Shown piece by piece: positions 31,189 through 39,471 of a stretch of 64,000 bases of DNA. The position numbers and the translations under genes were made by a program. Numbering within the stretch: the first letter of the stretch is position 1; each line of letters begins with the position of its first letter. Source of the DNA: Streptomyces rimosus subsp. rimosus (GTDB taxonomy: Bacteria > Actinomycetota > Actinomycetes > Streptomycetales > Streptomycetaceae); assembly GCF_000720725.1 (NCBI RefSeq), contig NZ_JOCQ01000008.1, positions 62,001-126,000 of the forward strand, written 5' to 3'. Below the pieces are notes generated by a model. The model made no database searches and was not told the origin of the DNA. It worked only from the letters and a program-made list of their open reading frames with translations.

Positions 31189-31277
31189 GACTTTCCCCCT
31201 TCGCATTTTCCGTAGATGTTTCTCTTGGCATCCGCACCCGCTGAGGGAGCGGGAGCGGAAGTCTTGTGTGCTGCCGG

Positions 31278-32477
31278 TCAGGTGTCCGCCGGGACCGGTG
31301 TGCCGGACGCCCTCGCCAACAGGCCGCGTACCTCGTCCTCCGTCAGGCCGCCGAGCATGGGCAGCCCCGCGCCCCAGGCGTGCACCGTGCGGCGGGCGAG
31401 GGCGTCCAGGTGTTCCGCGCCGAGACCGATACGCCGCTCGATGCGCCAGGACTCCAGGAGCGCGGCGATACCGAGTGCCGGATCAGCCGGCAACGGCCGC
31501 GGGCCGATGCCGCGCAGCCGCCCCCACAGGCGGTGCAAACGCCGTGCGGAACCCCACCGTGCGTCACCTTCGGCTATGGACCGCCACAAGTGCGGCAGGA
31601 GCGCCGCCACCGCGGTCATCTTGCGCACGCCCGCCGTCGTCGACAGCTCGTTGGCGATGAGCCAGCCTTTGACGGCGTAGGCGTCCCGGCCGAAGTGCAG
31701 CCACTCCGCGTGGGTGTGACCGCTCAGTTTCGCTGCTTCCAGGCGTACTTCGTCCCCGATGGCGCGTCCCGCCAGCCGGTCGTCGCGTACGGCGTCGCCC
31801 AGGCGGACCAGTTGTTCCGCGACGGTCTCCGTCAGGGCGTCCTCGGTCGGCAGGTCCCGGTCGTCGCCGACGTAGGGGCTGGCGACCCGGAACAGCGCCT
31901 CCAGGACACCTTCGGCGACCAGCTCGCCCGGCAGGGTCCGCGTCGCCACCGGGTCCAGCAGAGCGCATTCGGGCCGCAGGCCCGCGCCCATCACCAGCCG
32001 TTTGCCGTCCGCCGACGCCAGACAGACGACCGCGCTCACCTCCGCCCCCGTGCCCACCGTGGTGGGCACGGCGATCAGTGGCACCGTGCGGGCGCGGCCG
32101 GGCGGCAGCACGACCAGCCCGCTGCGCTGCGGCACCGTGATCCGCTGCGCCACGTCCGGAGCCGAGCACAGGAGCGTGGCCAGCTTGACGCGATCGAGCA
32201 GTGATCCGCCGCCGACGCCCACCACGACCTCGGCGCCGGCCAGGTGACGTGCCGACTCCATGACGGCGTCCAGGTCTCCCGGCCCGGCGAGAACGGTGGG
32301 TTCGGTGCGGAATCCGGCCCGGTCGAGCCGGTCGCGTACGCGCGTGGCGGTTTCGGAACCGGCTACGCCTTCGTCCACCAGCAGCCCGGCGCGCCGGCCG
32401 GGCCGGCCCGCCAGGAGGTCCGAGAGCCGGCCGAGGCCGTGCAGCACCCGCGTGGGGCCCTTGGTGCCGGCGGTCAT
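31278..32477 (-). CDS. Daptide-type dehydrogenase / oxidative decarboxylase (MpaC-like, iron-ADH fold)
   Basis: A 399-residue protein of the iron-containing alcohol dehydrogenase/glycerol dehydrogenase fold. The nucleotide-binding GVGGGSLLD and AVPTTVGTGAEVSA are clear, and GHTHAEWLHFG supplies candidate metal-binding His residues. In daptide biosynthesis this enzyme type oxidises the side-chain hydroxyl of the C-terminal Thr; the resulting beta-keto acid loses CO2 to leave a methyl ketone. It overlaps the aminotransferase gene by four bases and lies directly upstream of the precursor genes. Confidence 0.9.
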   Translation of the reverse strand: MTAGTKGPTRVLHGLGRLSDLLAGRPGRRAGLLVDEGVAGSETATRVRDRLDRAGFRTEPTVLAGPGDLDAVMESARHLAGAEVVVGVGGGSLLDRVKLATLLCSAPDVAQRITVPQRSGLVVLPPGRARTVPLIAVPTTVGTGAEVSAVVCLASADGKRLVMGAGLRPECALLDPVATRTLPGELVAEGVLEALFRVASPYVGDDRDLPTEDALTETVAEQLVRLGDAVRDDRLAGRAIGDEVRLEAAKLSGHTHAEWLHFGRDAYAVKGWLIANELSTTAGVRKMTAVAALLPHLWRSIAEGDARWGSARRLHRLWGRLRGIGPRPLPADPALGIAALLESWRIERRIGLGAEHLDALARRTVHAWGAGLPMLGGLTEDEVRGLLARASGTPVPADT

Positions 32478-33775
32478 CCGCGTTCCTCGGTGTGAGGCCG
32501 GCGTCCCCGGCCGGGTCCACCGCCCGCCGTGTACGCGTCCAGTCCGGCCCGTACGCACTCCAGCAGCTCGGAGAGTTCGGCGGGGGTGTACGTGAGCGCG
32601 GGAAAGAGCTGTACGCCGTTCAGGCCGGGGTGCACGATGGCGCCCGCCGCGCGGATCGCGCCGACCAGCGCGGGGACCTCGGCCTGCGGGAACGGCGCGC
32701 CGTCGGCCGTGATCAGGCGGACCGACCGGAAGAGCCCCACGCCTTGGGTGTGCGACACCAGGGGATGCCCGGCGACCAGCTCGTCCAGCTCCGCGTCCAG
32801 TCGCACGGCCAGCCTCCGGCCCTGGGCCACTGCGTCCAGCCGCTGCATCTCCGAGAGGGTCGCCAGGATGGCCGCGCAGGTGACGGGGGTGCCTGCCTGC
32901 GTCTCGCCATGGCTGAGCACCGCGCCGACCTCGTCGAAGGCCGCGGCCACCGCGCGCGAGGCGACCACCACGGCCGCCGCGCTGGTTCCGTTGGTCAGGC
33001 CCTTGGAGGAGATCAGAAGGTCGGGTGGGGCCGGCCACCGTTCCGAGGCGAAGAGCGCGCCGGTACGGCCGAAGCCGGTCGCCACCTCGTCCGCCACCAG
33101 CAGGAAGCCATGGGCATCGCGGAGCCGCAGGAGCTCGGCGACGTACTCCTCGGTGAGCGGCACCGCTCCGGTGCCCAGTACGGGTTCGACCACGACGGCA
33201 GCGGTCTGCGTGCCCTGCCTGGCCAGCAGCGTCGCCAGCTCGGCCGGTTCGTTGGGGGTGACGTGGCGGACCAGCCGCTGGTCGACGCCGTACACCTGCT
33301 GTCCGAGGTCCTCGCCGGTCAGCGCGAACCCGCCGAAGGTCAGCCCGTGGTAGCTGGCCCGCAGCCCTACGACGATCTTGCGACGGGGCTCGCCGCGCAG
33401 CGCGTGGTAGTGCCGGGCGACCTTCATGACCAGGTCGTTGGCCGCCCCGCCGGACGTGGAGAACAGTACGCGTGCATAGTGACCGGGGCCGCACGCCTCG
33501 ATCAGCGCCGCCGCGGCGCGGCGGGCGTAGGCGTTCTCGTAGCGGAAGACGCTGAGGTACGAGGCGTCCAGCAGGGCGTCGGCCGCCGCCCGGGCGACGG
33601 CCTGGTTGCCGTAGCCCAGGTTGGTGTTCCACAACCCACTGGAGCCGTCGAGCAGTTCGCGCCCGTCGGCGAAGCGGACCCGTACGCCCTGGGCGGATAC
33701 CGCGCACAGCGTGTCATCACCGTGGTGCTCGACAGGGAGCAACGCGGGCCACAACGGTCTGAGCCCGGACGTCAT
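32474..33775 (-). CDS. Daptide-type class III aminotransferase (MpaD-like)
   Basis: A 433-residue PLP enzyme of the ornithine/acetylornithine aminotransferase fold: STSGGAANDLVMK for phosphate binding, VVVEPVLGTG, LVADEVATGFGRTG with the PLP-pairing Asp, and the Schiff-base Lys in ISSKGLTNG. In a daptide pathway it would aminate the ketone formed from the C-terminal Thr, giving 1,2-diaminopropane. Overlaps of four bases with the genes on both sides show that the decarboxylase, aminotransferase and methyltransferase are translated as a unit. Confidence 0.93.
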   Translation of the reverse strand: MTSGLRPLWPALLPVEHHGDDTLCAVSAQGVRVRFADGRELLDGSSGLWNTNLGYGNQAVARAAADALLDASYLSVFRYENAYARRAAAALIEACGPGHYARVLFSTSGGAANDLVMKVARHYHALRGEPRRKIVVGLRASYHGLTFGGFALTGEDLGQQVYGVDQRLVRHVTPNEPAELATLLARQGTQTAAVVVEPVLGTGAVPLTEEYVAELLRLRDAHGFLLVADEVATGFGRTGALFASERWPAPPDLLISSKGLTNGTSAAAVVVASRAVAAAFDEVGAVLSHGETQAGTPVTCAAILATLSEMQRLDAVAQGRRLAVRLDAELDELVAGHPLVSHTQGVGLFRSVRLITADGAPFPQAEVPALVGAIRAAGAIVHPGLNGVQLFPALTYTPAELSELLECVRAGLDAYTAGGGPGRGRRPHTEERG

Positions 33776-34572
33776 GCGCAGCTCTCCGTTTCCAGAAGTA
33801 CATCGGTCAACCGCGGGCTGACGGCGGGCAACTGCTGTTGGCTGTGCACCGTGAAGCCCGCGTGGGCCAGCTCGTCCCGCAATTGGCCGACGGGCAGGAC
33901 CCCGACGTTGCTGGTGCACACGGCCGTCGGTCCGTCGGCGGGGTGGGCGGGGAAGATGGTGACGGTCCGTACGGCGTCCCCCGGCACCCAGTGGTCGAAG
34001 ATGCGGTAGTCCGTGCCGCCGCTGGTCGTGTACGTCTGCTCGATCTCGGGTGGGCCCGTGTAGCCCGGGTCCGCGTCCACCGTGGTCAGCAGGAAGCGTC
34101 CGCCGGGCTCCAGGTGGGCGCGGACCGACGCGAAGAGCCGGGCCCGGCCGGCCTGGTCCAGAAGCGAGACCGACGTGGTGCCCAACACGATGACGGGGAA
34201 CCGCCGGTGCAACGAGAAGTCGCTCATGTCGCCCTGGACGACCGTGCAGCGCTCGGCCAGCGGCGCCGGAGCCTGGGCCAGCCGCTCCCGCAGCAGGGCG
34301 AGCATGCTCCGCGAGAGATCGAGCGCGGTGACCTCGCGGCCCATGGCCAGCAGCGGCAGGGTGAGCCGGCCCGAGCCCGCGGCGAGATCCAGCACGGGCC
34401 CCGGGGTGCGGCGCACGAGACCCAGAAGCTCACGCACCTCGTGTTGATCACGCCCGGCCATGTCGTGGTAGACGGCGGAGCCGACCTCGTCGTACAGGTC
34501 GTGCAGTACCGCGCGTTCACCGAGTTGGGCCAGCAGTTCGCCTGCCCGGCCCGGAATTCTTCGCTCACTCAT
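33772..34572 (-). CDS. Daptide-type SAM-dependent N-methyltransferase (MpaM-like)
   Basis: A 266-residue class I methyltransferase. Motif I is VLDLAAGSGRLTLPL, followed by VTALDLSRSML and FPVIVLGTTSVSLL. Its size and place, beside the aminotransferase and dehydrogenase, match the enzyme that dimethylates the C-terminal amine in daptides. It overlaps the aminotransferase gene by four bases and starts five bases after the recognition-protein stop. Confidence 0.92.
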   Translation of the reverse strand: MSERRIPGRAGELLAQLGERAVLHDLYDEVGSAVYHDMAGRDQHEVRELLGLVRRTPGPVLDLAAGSGRLTLPLLAMGREVTALDLSRSMLALLRERLAQAPAPLAERCTVVQGDMSDFSLHRRFPVIVLGTTSVSLLDQAGRARLFASVRAHLEPGGRFLLTTVDADPGYTGPPEIEQTYTTSGGTDYRIFDHWVPGDAVRTVTIFPAHPADGPTAVCTSNVGVLPVGQLRDELAHAGFTVHSQQQLPAVSPRLTDVLLETESCA

Positions 34573-34577
34573 GGAAC

Positions 34578-35669
34578 TCAGGCACCTGCCGTAACCGGCT
34601 CGGCCGTGGTCAGCCGCATGTCCGCGGCGCCGAAGCGCGTGGCGACCTGCCGCAGCGCGTCCCGGTCGGCGAAGGAGGCAGCCGCCTCGACCGAGCCGCA
34701 CGCCAGCAGCGCCTCGACGAGCTCGGCGGCGGGGAGCCCCACCCGGAACGTCCGGTGTGTGACCGCGCTGTGGAGGTACGCCTCCTCGTCGGTCCAGAGC
34801 AGGAGGGGAAGGTCGGTGCCGATGGCGTCCGAGGGCTGCGTGGTGGCGGACGGATCCGGCAGCCCGGCCATCAGACGGCCCCCGAATCCGGACACCCGGG
34901 GGGTGGGCAGGCCCATGACACGGAGGCGGCGGATGCCGTCGAGCGCCGCGAAGTACCGGCTGAGCCAGGGCCGCGAGGCCAGTTCCGGTACACGCGCCTC
35001 TTCGGGAAGCACGTCTCCCAGGCACACCGGGCCGGAGTGCGCATCGGCCCCCGCGACGCGGGACCACTCCGCTTGCAGCGTGGCCCAGTCATCGCCCACG
35101 GACCCCAGCCGACGTCCACCGGGCGAGAGGGAGAGGCGTCCATCCGCTCCCGCGTACAGCCGTCGCCGGGGGCCGTCGCCGGTGACGGCCGCGCCCAGCC
35201 CCGCGAGGTCCGCGAGCTGGATGACGGGGTGGCCCAGGAAGTCGGGGAAGACCCCGTCCAGGCGCGCCCGGTCGGCGTCGGCGAGGAAGGCGGCGAAGTC
35301 CGCCGCGTCGGCGATGCGGATCAGCGTCGGACCGATGACGGACATGTACTCGCTGATGCCGTAACTCTGCAGCTGGAGATAGAAAGTCTCGGTACCGGAG
35401 GACATCGAGAACTCCGTGCCGGGCTCGCTCAGCGAACCTTCGTACCCGACGATGTGCGGGCCGTCGGCGCTGCCCCCATGGCCGGGCACGAACAAGGTGG
35501 TGCGCGGGCTGACGAGATCCGAGCCGATGATCTGAGCGAGGTGCTCGGGGCTCTCCAGCACCATCAGCGCGGTCCCGGTGGGGGAACCGGGCTCCCCGGT
35601 GCCGGTGTCGCCGACCGGGCCCTGGCCCGTGGCCCAGACCGTCAGCCGCCCTTTGATCCCGTTAACCAT
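34578..35669 (-). CDS. Daptide biosynthesis RiPP-recognition protein (MpaB-like)
   Basis: A 363-residue protein without catalytic motifs that I recognise. It opens with a beta-rich segment (RLTVWATGQG) and ends with a compact domain that includes VTHRTFRVGLPAAELVEALL, reminiscent of RiPP-recognition elements. By its position next to the methyltransferase and its length I match it to the daptide recognition proteins, which bind the leader and present the precursor to the modifying enzymes. That assignment rests mainly on context. ATG 35669 has an AGAGGAAAAGAG-like ribosome site. Confidence 0.8.
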   Translation of the reverse strand: MVNGIKGRLTVWATGQGPVGDTGTGEPGSPTGTALMVLESPEHLAQIIGSDLVSPRTTLFVPGHGGSADGPHIVGYEGSLSEPGTEFSMSSGTETFYLQLQSYGISEYMSVIGPTLIRIADAADFAAFLADADRARLDGVFPDFLGHPVIQLADLAGLGAAVTGDGPRRRLYAGADGRLSLSPGGRRLGSVGDDWATLQAEWSRVAGADAHSGPVCLGDVLPEEARVPELASRPWLSRYFAALDGIRRLRVMGLPTPRVSGFGGRLMAGLPDPSATTQPSDAIGTDLPLLLWTDEEAYLHSAVTHRTFRVGLPAAELVEALLACGSVEAAASFADRDALRQVATRFGAADMRLTTAEPVTAGA

Positions 35670-35759
35670 GATCTCTTTTCCTCTTCACCACGTAGGGGCC
35701 GACGCGGTGGTCGCACCCGGTGCGTGGCCGGTCCTGTGTAGGTGCCTGGCCGTCATGGC

Positions 35760-36722
35760 TCAGGCGAGTTCGGCCAGCAGCGTCTTGAGCTCTTCCATGG
35801 CCGCTTGCGGGCCGCTCACGTTGCACAGCCCGGTCACGTTCAGCACGATCTCGTCCACGCCCGCGTCCCGGTAGGCCGCCAACTGCTCGCCGAGGGCGGG
35901 GAGATCGCCGCTGAGGAACGCGCCGCCCTCGACCAGTGCGGCGGCGTTGGTGAGCGGGTCGTCGCCGGCCACGTCCACTCCCGACCTGCGCAGCATGTCG
36001 ATGTAGTGCGGCGCCCGGATGTGGGCGGCGTTACTGGCCAGCGCGACCTCCGCGGCCGTGTGGCCGGTTCGGCTCAGCGCCAGCGGCACGATCGCGGTCA
36101 GCCGCGGTACGGGCCGGCCGGCCGCCTCCGCCCCTTCCCGCAGCGCGGGCACCACGGTCTTCCGCAGGTATGACGCCGGCGTCAGCCACGTGATGGCCAC
36201 ATCGGCGATCTCTCCGGCGAGGCGGGCCATACCCGGGCGCAGCACCCCGAGGCCGATGTCCACCCGCGGCGCCGGGAAAGCCGCCAACTCCGCGTCGCAG
36301 GCGAAGTACTCGCCCCTCGTCAGGGTCTGTCCACCACCGTCCAGCAGCCCGCGGACCGCCGTCAGGTATTCCCGCACGGCGGTGAGCGGACTCGCGTACG
36401 AGGTGCCGAGCAGGCCGCGCTGGAACTGCTTCGCACCAGGGCCGAAACCGGCGATGACCGGCTGCCCGGTCGTCATGGCCAACGACCTGGCCTGCAGAGC
36501 CGCTTCGTACGGGTGACGCAGGGGCATCAACGTCACGCCCAGCCCGACAGGGACACGGAATCCGGCGCCGGCCGCATAGGCGAATCCCTGGTGCGGTTCG
36601 ACGAACATGGCCTGGCCTTGCCACAGCCGCTGCGCCCGGGTCCATTGGACCAAAGCGGCGTACGGCAGCACTTGTTCCGGCCGTCGTGGCAAAAACGGCA
36701 GGAGAACTGAGTACGCGGTCAC
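35760..36722 (-). CDS. LLM-class flavin/F420-dependent oxidoreductase, possible LanJ_C-type dehydroamino-acid reductase
   Basis: A 320-residue luciferase-like (LLM) TIM-barrel protein: PVGLGVTLMPLRHPYEAA, VIAGFGPGA, and the family's GVDEIVLNV near the end. I choose GTG 36722 because GGGA lies seven bases upstream; GTG 36740 has no ribosome site. It is the first gene of the operon. F420H2-dependent LLM enzymes (LanJ_C, for example LxmJ of lexapeptide) reduce dehydroalanine in lanthipeptides to D-Ala. With LanKC in the same operon and no Cys in the precursors, reduction of LanKC-made dehydro residues is an attractive role. The cofactor and substrate are inferred. Confidence 0.88.
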   Translation of the reverse strand: MTAYSVLLPFLPRRPEQVLPYAALVQWTRAQRLWQGQAMFVEPHQGFAYAAGAGFRVPVGLGVTLMPLRHPYEAALQARSLAMTTGQPVIAGFGPGAKQFQRGLLGTSYASPLTAVREYLTAVRGLLDGGGQTLTRGEYFACDAELAAFPAPRVDIGLGVLRPGMARLAGEIADVAITWLTPASYLRKTVVPALREGAEAAGRPVPRLTAIVPLALSRTGHTAAEVALASNAAHIRAPHYIDMLRRSGVDVAGDDPLTNAAALVEGGAFLSGDLPALGEQLAAYRDAGVDEIVLNVTGLCNVSGPQAAMEELKTLLAELA

Positions 36723-36981
36723 GGCTTTTTCCCGTTTCACTGAGTTGCATGCGGCTGAGTAGCGCGATGTCCAATCTATGAGGCTTATGGATGTACACCT
36801 ACCCCTGACATTGGGGGAAAAGCGCAGCCGACCGGCCCATCAGGGGGAGGTCATCCGGCCCACCAGGGGGGTGGATGATGACGGTTATCCCTCATCAGGG
36901 GGCGCTGGGGTGGTCGGGTTCTCCTATGTGCGGTATCTGTACTATGAAGTGAGTAAGGCTCATACGCGGGGGTACGCGCAC
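36723..36981. promoter_or_regulatory. Divergent control region with repeated CAYCAGGGGG motifs
   Basis: This 259-base region separates the RiPP operon from its regulator gene. CATCAGGGGG occurs at 36838-36847 and 36893-36902, CACCAGGGGG at 36861-36870, and a weaker CATTGGGGG at 36809-36817. Some copies lie in short inverted repeats such as CCCTCATCAGGG. They are good candidates for binding sites of the LuxR-type regulator. A TACTAT (36940-36945) could be a -10 for the regulator gene. Confidence 0.5.
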
Positions 36982-37665
36982 GTGATAGAGGTCGCCGTAA
37001 TAGATGACGAAGGGCTCGCCCGTGCTGCTCTGCGCATCTTGTTGGATATGGAAGACGGCCTGAAGGTCGTGGCGGACGGCGGCACCCTCCAGGCCCCGCA
37101 GTTGGCCCGCTCGATGCGGCCCGACGTGGTCCTGTTCAGTACACGTGCGATGCAGGGAAGCTTCAGCGCCGTCCGGCAGTTGCGTGGGCTCTCCGACGCG
37201 CCCGGGGTGTTGGTACTCGCCGGGGACGACGAGGGTGACCAGGTGGAGCGTGCGCTGGTCGCCGGAGCCAATGGCTATCTGCTGCGGGACTGCAACCCCA
37301 GGCAGCTTGCCCAGGGGGTCCGCGAGGTGGCGCGGAAGGGGTGGGCCTTCTCCCCTTCGGTGGCCGGTACCGTCATCGACGGATACCTGCGGTCCACTCG
37401 TGCCCCGGAGGAACCGCGGCCGGTGGCCGGCCTTCCCCCGGCGGTGCTGGCACGGCTGGACTCCCTCTCCGAGCGCGAGCGAGAGGTACTCGTCCTGATC
37501 AGTGAAGGGCTGAACAACCGCGAGATCGCCGTCCGCCTGGTGATCAGTGCGGAGACCGTCAAGGACCATGTACGGGCCGTCCTTTCCAAGCTCGGCGTGG
37601 ACAACCGGGTACGGGCCGCCGCGATCGCCTGGCGGTCCAGCCTGATGATGGATGCCGCGGCCTGA
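36982..37665 (+). CDS. LuxR/NarL-family orphan response regulator
   Basis: A 227-residue regulator starting at GTG 36982 (GGGGG nine bases upstream). The receiver domain (1-120) opens IEVAVIDDEGLARAAL, but the usual phospho-acceptor Asp position reads DVVLFSTRA rather than DVVLLDxxM, so it may not be phosphorylated. The C-terminal LuxR helix-turn-helix is intact (LSEREREVLVLISEGLNNREIAVRLVISAETVKDHV). No sensor kinase is adjacent. It is divergent from the RiPP operon and is its most likely activator. Confidence 0.93.
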   Translation: MIEVAVIDDEGLARAALRILLDMEDGLKVVADGGTLQAPQLARSMRPDVVLFSTRAMQGSFSAVRQLRGLSDAPGVLVLAGDDEGDQVERALVAGANGYLLRDCNPRQLAQGVREVARKGWAFSPSVAGTVIDGYLRSTRAPEEPRPVAGLPPAVLARLDSLSEREREVLVLISEGLNNREIAVRLVISAETVKDHVRAVLSKLGVDNRVRAAAIAWRSSLMMDAAA

Positions 37666-37699
37666 GCCGAGCGGCCGGGCGCGGCGCGAGGCCGGACCG

Positions 37700-37882
37700 T
37701 CACCGCGCGGGGCCGCCGGGCCGGGGGCCCGCATGCTTCTCGACCACCTCATCGACCACCTCTTTGAACCACGGCGAGCCTTGCAACGGCTGACGCAATG
37801 ACCTGAGTTGTCGATAGGCGGTCAGACAGCAGGCGAGTGCGAGGAATGCTTCCTTGCTGTCGGCCCGCCGTTCACGGTCAGC
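37700..37882 (-). pseudogene. Possible transposase C-terminal remnant
   Basis: The minus strand encodes about 60 residues beginning DRERRADSKEAFLALAC and continuing YRQLRSLRQ. This resembles the C-terminal end of IS5-type transposases (ERRAD followed by an AFLxLAC helix and an RQL motif). No other transposase motifs remain and I see no inverted repeats. It could be the relic of an insertion element at the edge of the accessory region. Resemblance is from memory and short. Confidence 0.4.
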
Positions 37883-37885
37883 GGG

Positions 37886-37915
37886 GGCCGAGCCACCGCA
37901 TTGTCTCGGCCTTTT
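37886..37915 (+). terminator. Hairpin with T-run, plus strand
   Basis: Seven-base arms GGCCGAG (37886-37892) and CTCGGCC (37905-37911) with a 12-base loop are followed by TTTT. It lies about 220 bases after the response-regulator stop and could end its transcript. Confidence 0.5.
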
Positions 37916-38137
37916 GTTGTCCAATTTCTCTTTGTCCGGCCCTTTCCCCGTGTTACCCGCGCGTCGGCGCCGCATCAGTTCGTGTTCCGCCGAGCAGCGA
38001 AAAGTTCGCGGAATTCTTCGGGCCCGTCTCGGTGGGCAGGACGGTGAGGGCTGCATCGGGGCGCTGGTGCGCCATGCGGTTGAGCCGGTCGTATTCGCCG
38101 GTGGGTACGCGGTCTGGAATGGGTCCAGGCAACAAAC

Positions 38138-38164
38138 AAGTCCCAGGCCACTGACCTGGGACTT
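38138..38164 (-). terminator. Terminator of the tRNA-Gly gene
   Basis: Ten-base perfect arms (38138-38147 and 38155-38164, 7-base loop) lie six bases beyond the tRNA CCA end on the minus strand and are followed by the T-rich GTTTGTTG. Confidence 0.8.
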
Positions 38165-38172
38165 CGTTATGG

Positions 38173-38243
38173 AGCGGGTGACGGGAATCGAACCCGCGCT
38201 CTGAGCTTGGGAAGCTCATGTTCTACCATTAAACTACACCCGC
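38173..38243 (-). tRNA. tRNA-Gly, anticodon CCC
   Basis: The minus strand folds into a full cloverleaf: acceptor arm GCGGGTG pairing with CACCCGC, D arm with TTTAATGGTAGAAC, anticodon loop TTCCCAA (anticodon CCC), and T arm with GGTTCGATTCC. The CCA end is encoded (to 38170). A terminator hairpin follows. tRNA-Gly genes often serve as integration sites, and this one stands where the accessory left half of the window meets the core right half. Confidence 0.97.
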
Positions 38244-38467
38244 TTGACGCGCCGACCTGGTAAGGACGGTGCAGCGTCGCACACTCTACCCCATCGCAGG
38301 CCCCCGGTGCAGTTGACCGTGGGGCCCGGTCGTGTGTGGGGGGTGGGTTGCGGTCCGGGGTGCGGGAGTTGGGGCGTACGGTGGGGGCGCGGAGTGCCGC
38401 GTGTGGTGGCGCCCAGTTCATCCCCTAATGTGGCTTTTGTTGTCCACGCACTTGGGAGAAGGACTTG

Positions 38468-38626
38468 ATGGAGCGCACCGTCGTACGTTGTGCCGAAGGG
38501 CACGTGTTCAGCACCGCTTCGTTTCCCATGCAGACCACGGACCGGCTCGGCCCCGGCCGGCTGCTGCGGTGCCCGCGCTGCGCGCGGCTGCGGCATTCGG
38601 TGCCGGTGCCGGGCGAGAAGCGCTGA
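38468..38626 (+). CDS. Small zinc-ribbon-like protein
   Basis: A 52-residue protein from ATG 38468, with AAGGA just upstream. It has a Cys near the start (VVRCAEGHVF) and a CPRC knuckle (LLRCPRCARLR), enough for a zinc ribbon if the first Cys-Glu-Gly-His supplies the other ligands. The tail is basic. It is short but has good codon use, and a strong hairpin at 38774 ends its transcript. Function unknown. Confidence 0.75.
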   Translation: MERTVVRCAEGHVFSTASFPMQTTDRLGPGRLLRCPRCARLRHSVPVPGEKR

Positions 38627-38773
38627 GGCGCCGAGGTCGCCGGTGAGTCGCTGAGACCGGGGCCGTCGGGGCCCGGCCGTACGCCGTGCAGCGGTGGTGT
38701 GGCGGGCCGGACGGACCGGGCGGCGGAGATGTGAAGCGGACGGCAGCCGGCGGACCGGCTGTGAGAGTTCCGG

Positions 38774-38811
38774 GCGAGGGCCCGGTCCCGGAGGCGGGGC
38801 CGGGCCCTCGC
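38774..38811 (+). terminator. Strong hairpin after the zinc-ribbon gene
   Basis: Sixteen-base arms (38774-38789 and 38796-38811) with one G-U pair and a 6-base loop. It lies about 150 bases after the small gene and about 70 before dcd. No T-run. Confidence 0.6.
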
Positions 38812-38879
38812 CGTACCCCTGTCCGCGTGGGCGGCGGTGGTGTGCGGAGCGGGGCGATCCGGGCGCGTATCCTCGATGC

Positions 38880-39455
38880 GTGCTTCTCTCAGACAAGGAC
38901 ATCCGGACCGAGATCGACGCGGGCCGGGTCCGCATCGATCCCTACGACGAGTCGATGGTGCAGCCGTCGAGTATCGATGTGCGCCTCGACCGGTACTTCC
39001 GGGTGTTCGAGAATCACCGGTACCCGCACATCGACCCCGCCGTGGAGCAGCAGGACCTGACGCGCGAGGTGGTGCCGGAGGGGGACGAGGCGTTCATCCT
39101 GCACCCCGGTGAGTTCGTGCTCGCCTCGACGTACGAGGTCATCACGCTGCCCGACGACATCGCGTCGCGGCTGGAGGGGAAGAGCTCGCTGGGGCGGCTG
39201 GGGCTGCTGACCCACTCGACGGCCGGGTTCATCGACCCCGGTTTCAGTGGGCATGTCACGCTGGAGCTGAGCAATGTCGCGACGCTGCCGATAAAGCTGT
39301 GGCCCGGTATGAAGATCGGGCAGCTGTGCATGTTCCGGCTGTCGTCGGCCGCCGAGCATCCGTACGGCTCCGAGAAGTACGGCTCGCGGTATCAGGGCCA
39401 GCGGGGGCCGACGCCCTCGCGGTCGTACATGAATTTTCATCGGACACAGGTCTGA
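38880..39455 (+). CDS. dcd: dCTP deaminase
   Basis: A 191-residue trimeric dUTPase-fold enzyme starting at GTG 38880. Conserved stretches are MVQPSSIDVRLD near the start, EGKSSLGRLGLL with the catalytic region around AGFIDPGFSGHVTLE, and PYGSEKYGSRYQGQRGPTPSRS at the C-terminus. It deaminates dCTP to dUTP for thymidylate synthesis; some actinobacterial forms also hydrolyse to dUMP. The next gene, a phosphoribosyltransferase, starts 16 bases later, so the two nucleotide genes form an operon. Confidence 0.97.
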   Translation: MLLSDKDIRTEIDAGRVRIDPYDESMVQPSSIDVRLDRYFRVFENHRYPHIDPAVEQQDLTREVVPEGDEAFILHPGEFVLASTYEVITLPDDIASRLEGKSSLGRLGLLTHSTAGFIDPGFSGHVTLELSNVATLPIKLWPGMKIGQLCMFRLSSAAEHPYGSEKYGSRYQGQRGPTPSRSYMNFHRTQV

Positions 39456-39471
39456 GGGTGCGAGAGAACCA

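Noticed and set aside
36778..36981. N-terminal extension of the response regulator
   Set aside because: The extra 68 residues fall in the control region with the CAYCAGGGGG boxes and do not resemble a receiver domain.
38138..38164. Stem next to the tRNA as an attachment-site repeat
   Set aside because: It is a simple hairpin followed by a T-rich run in the tRNA's direction, so a terminator explains it.
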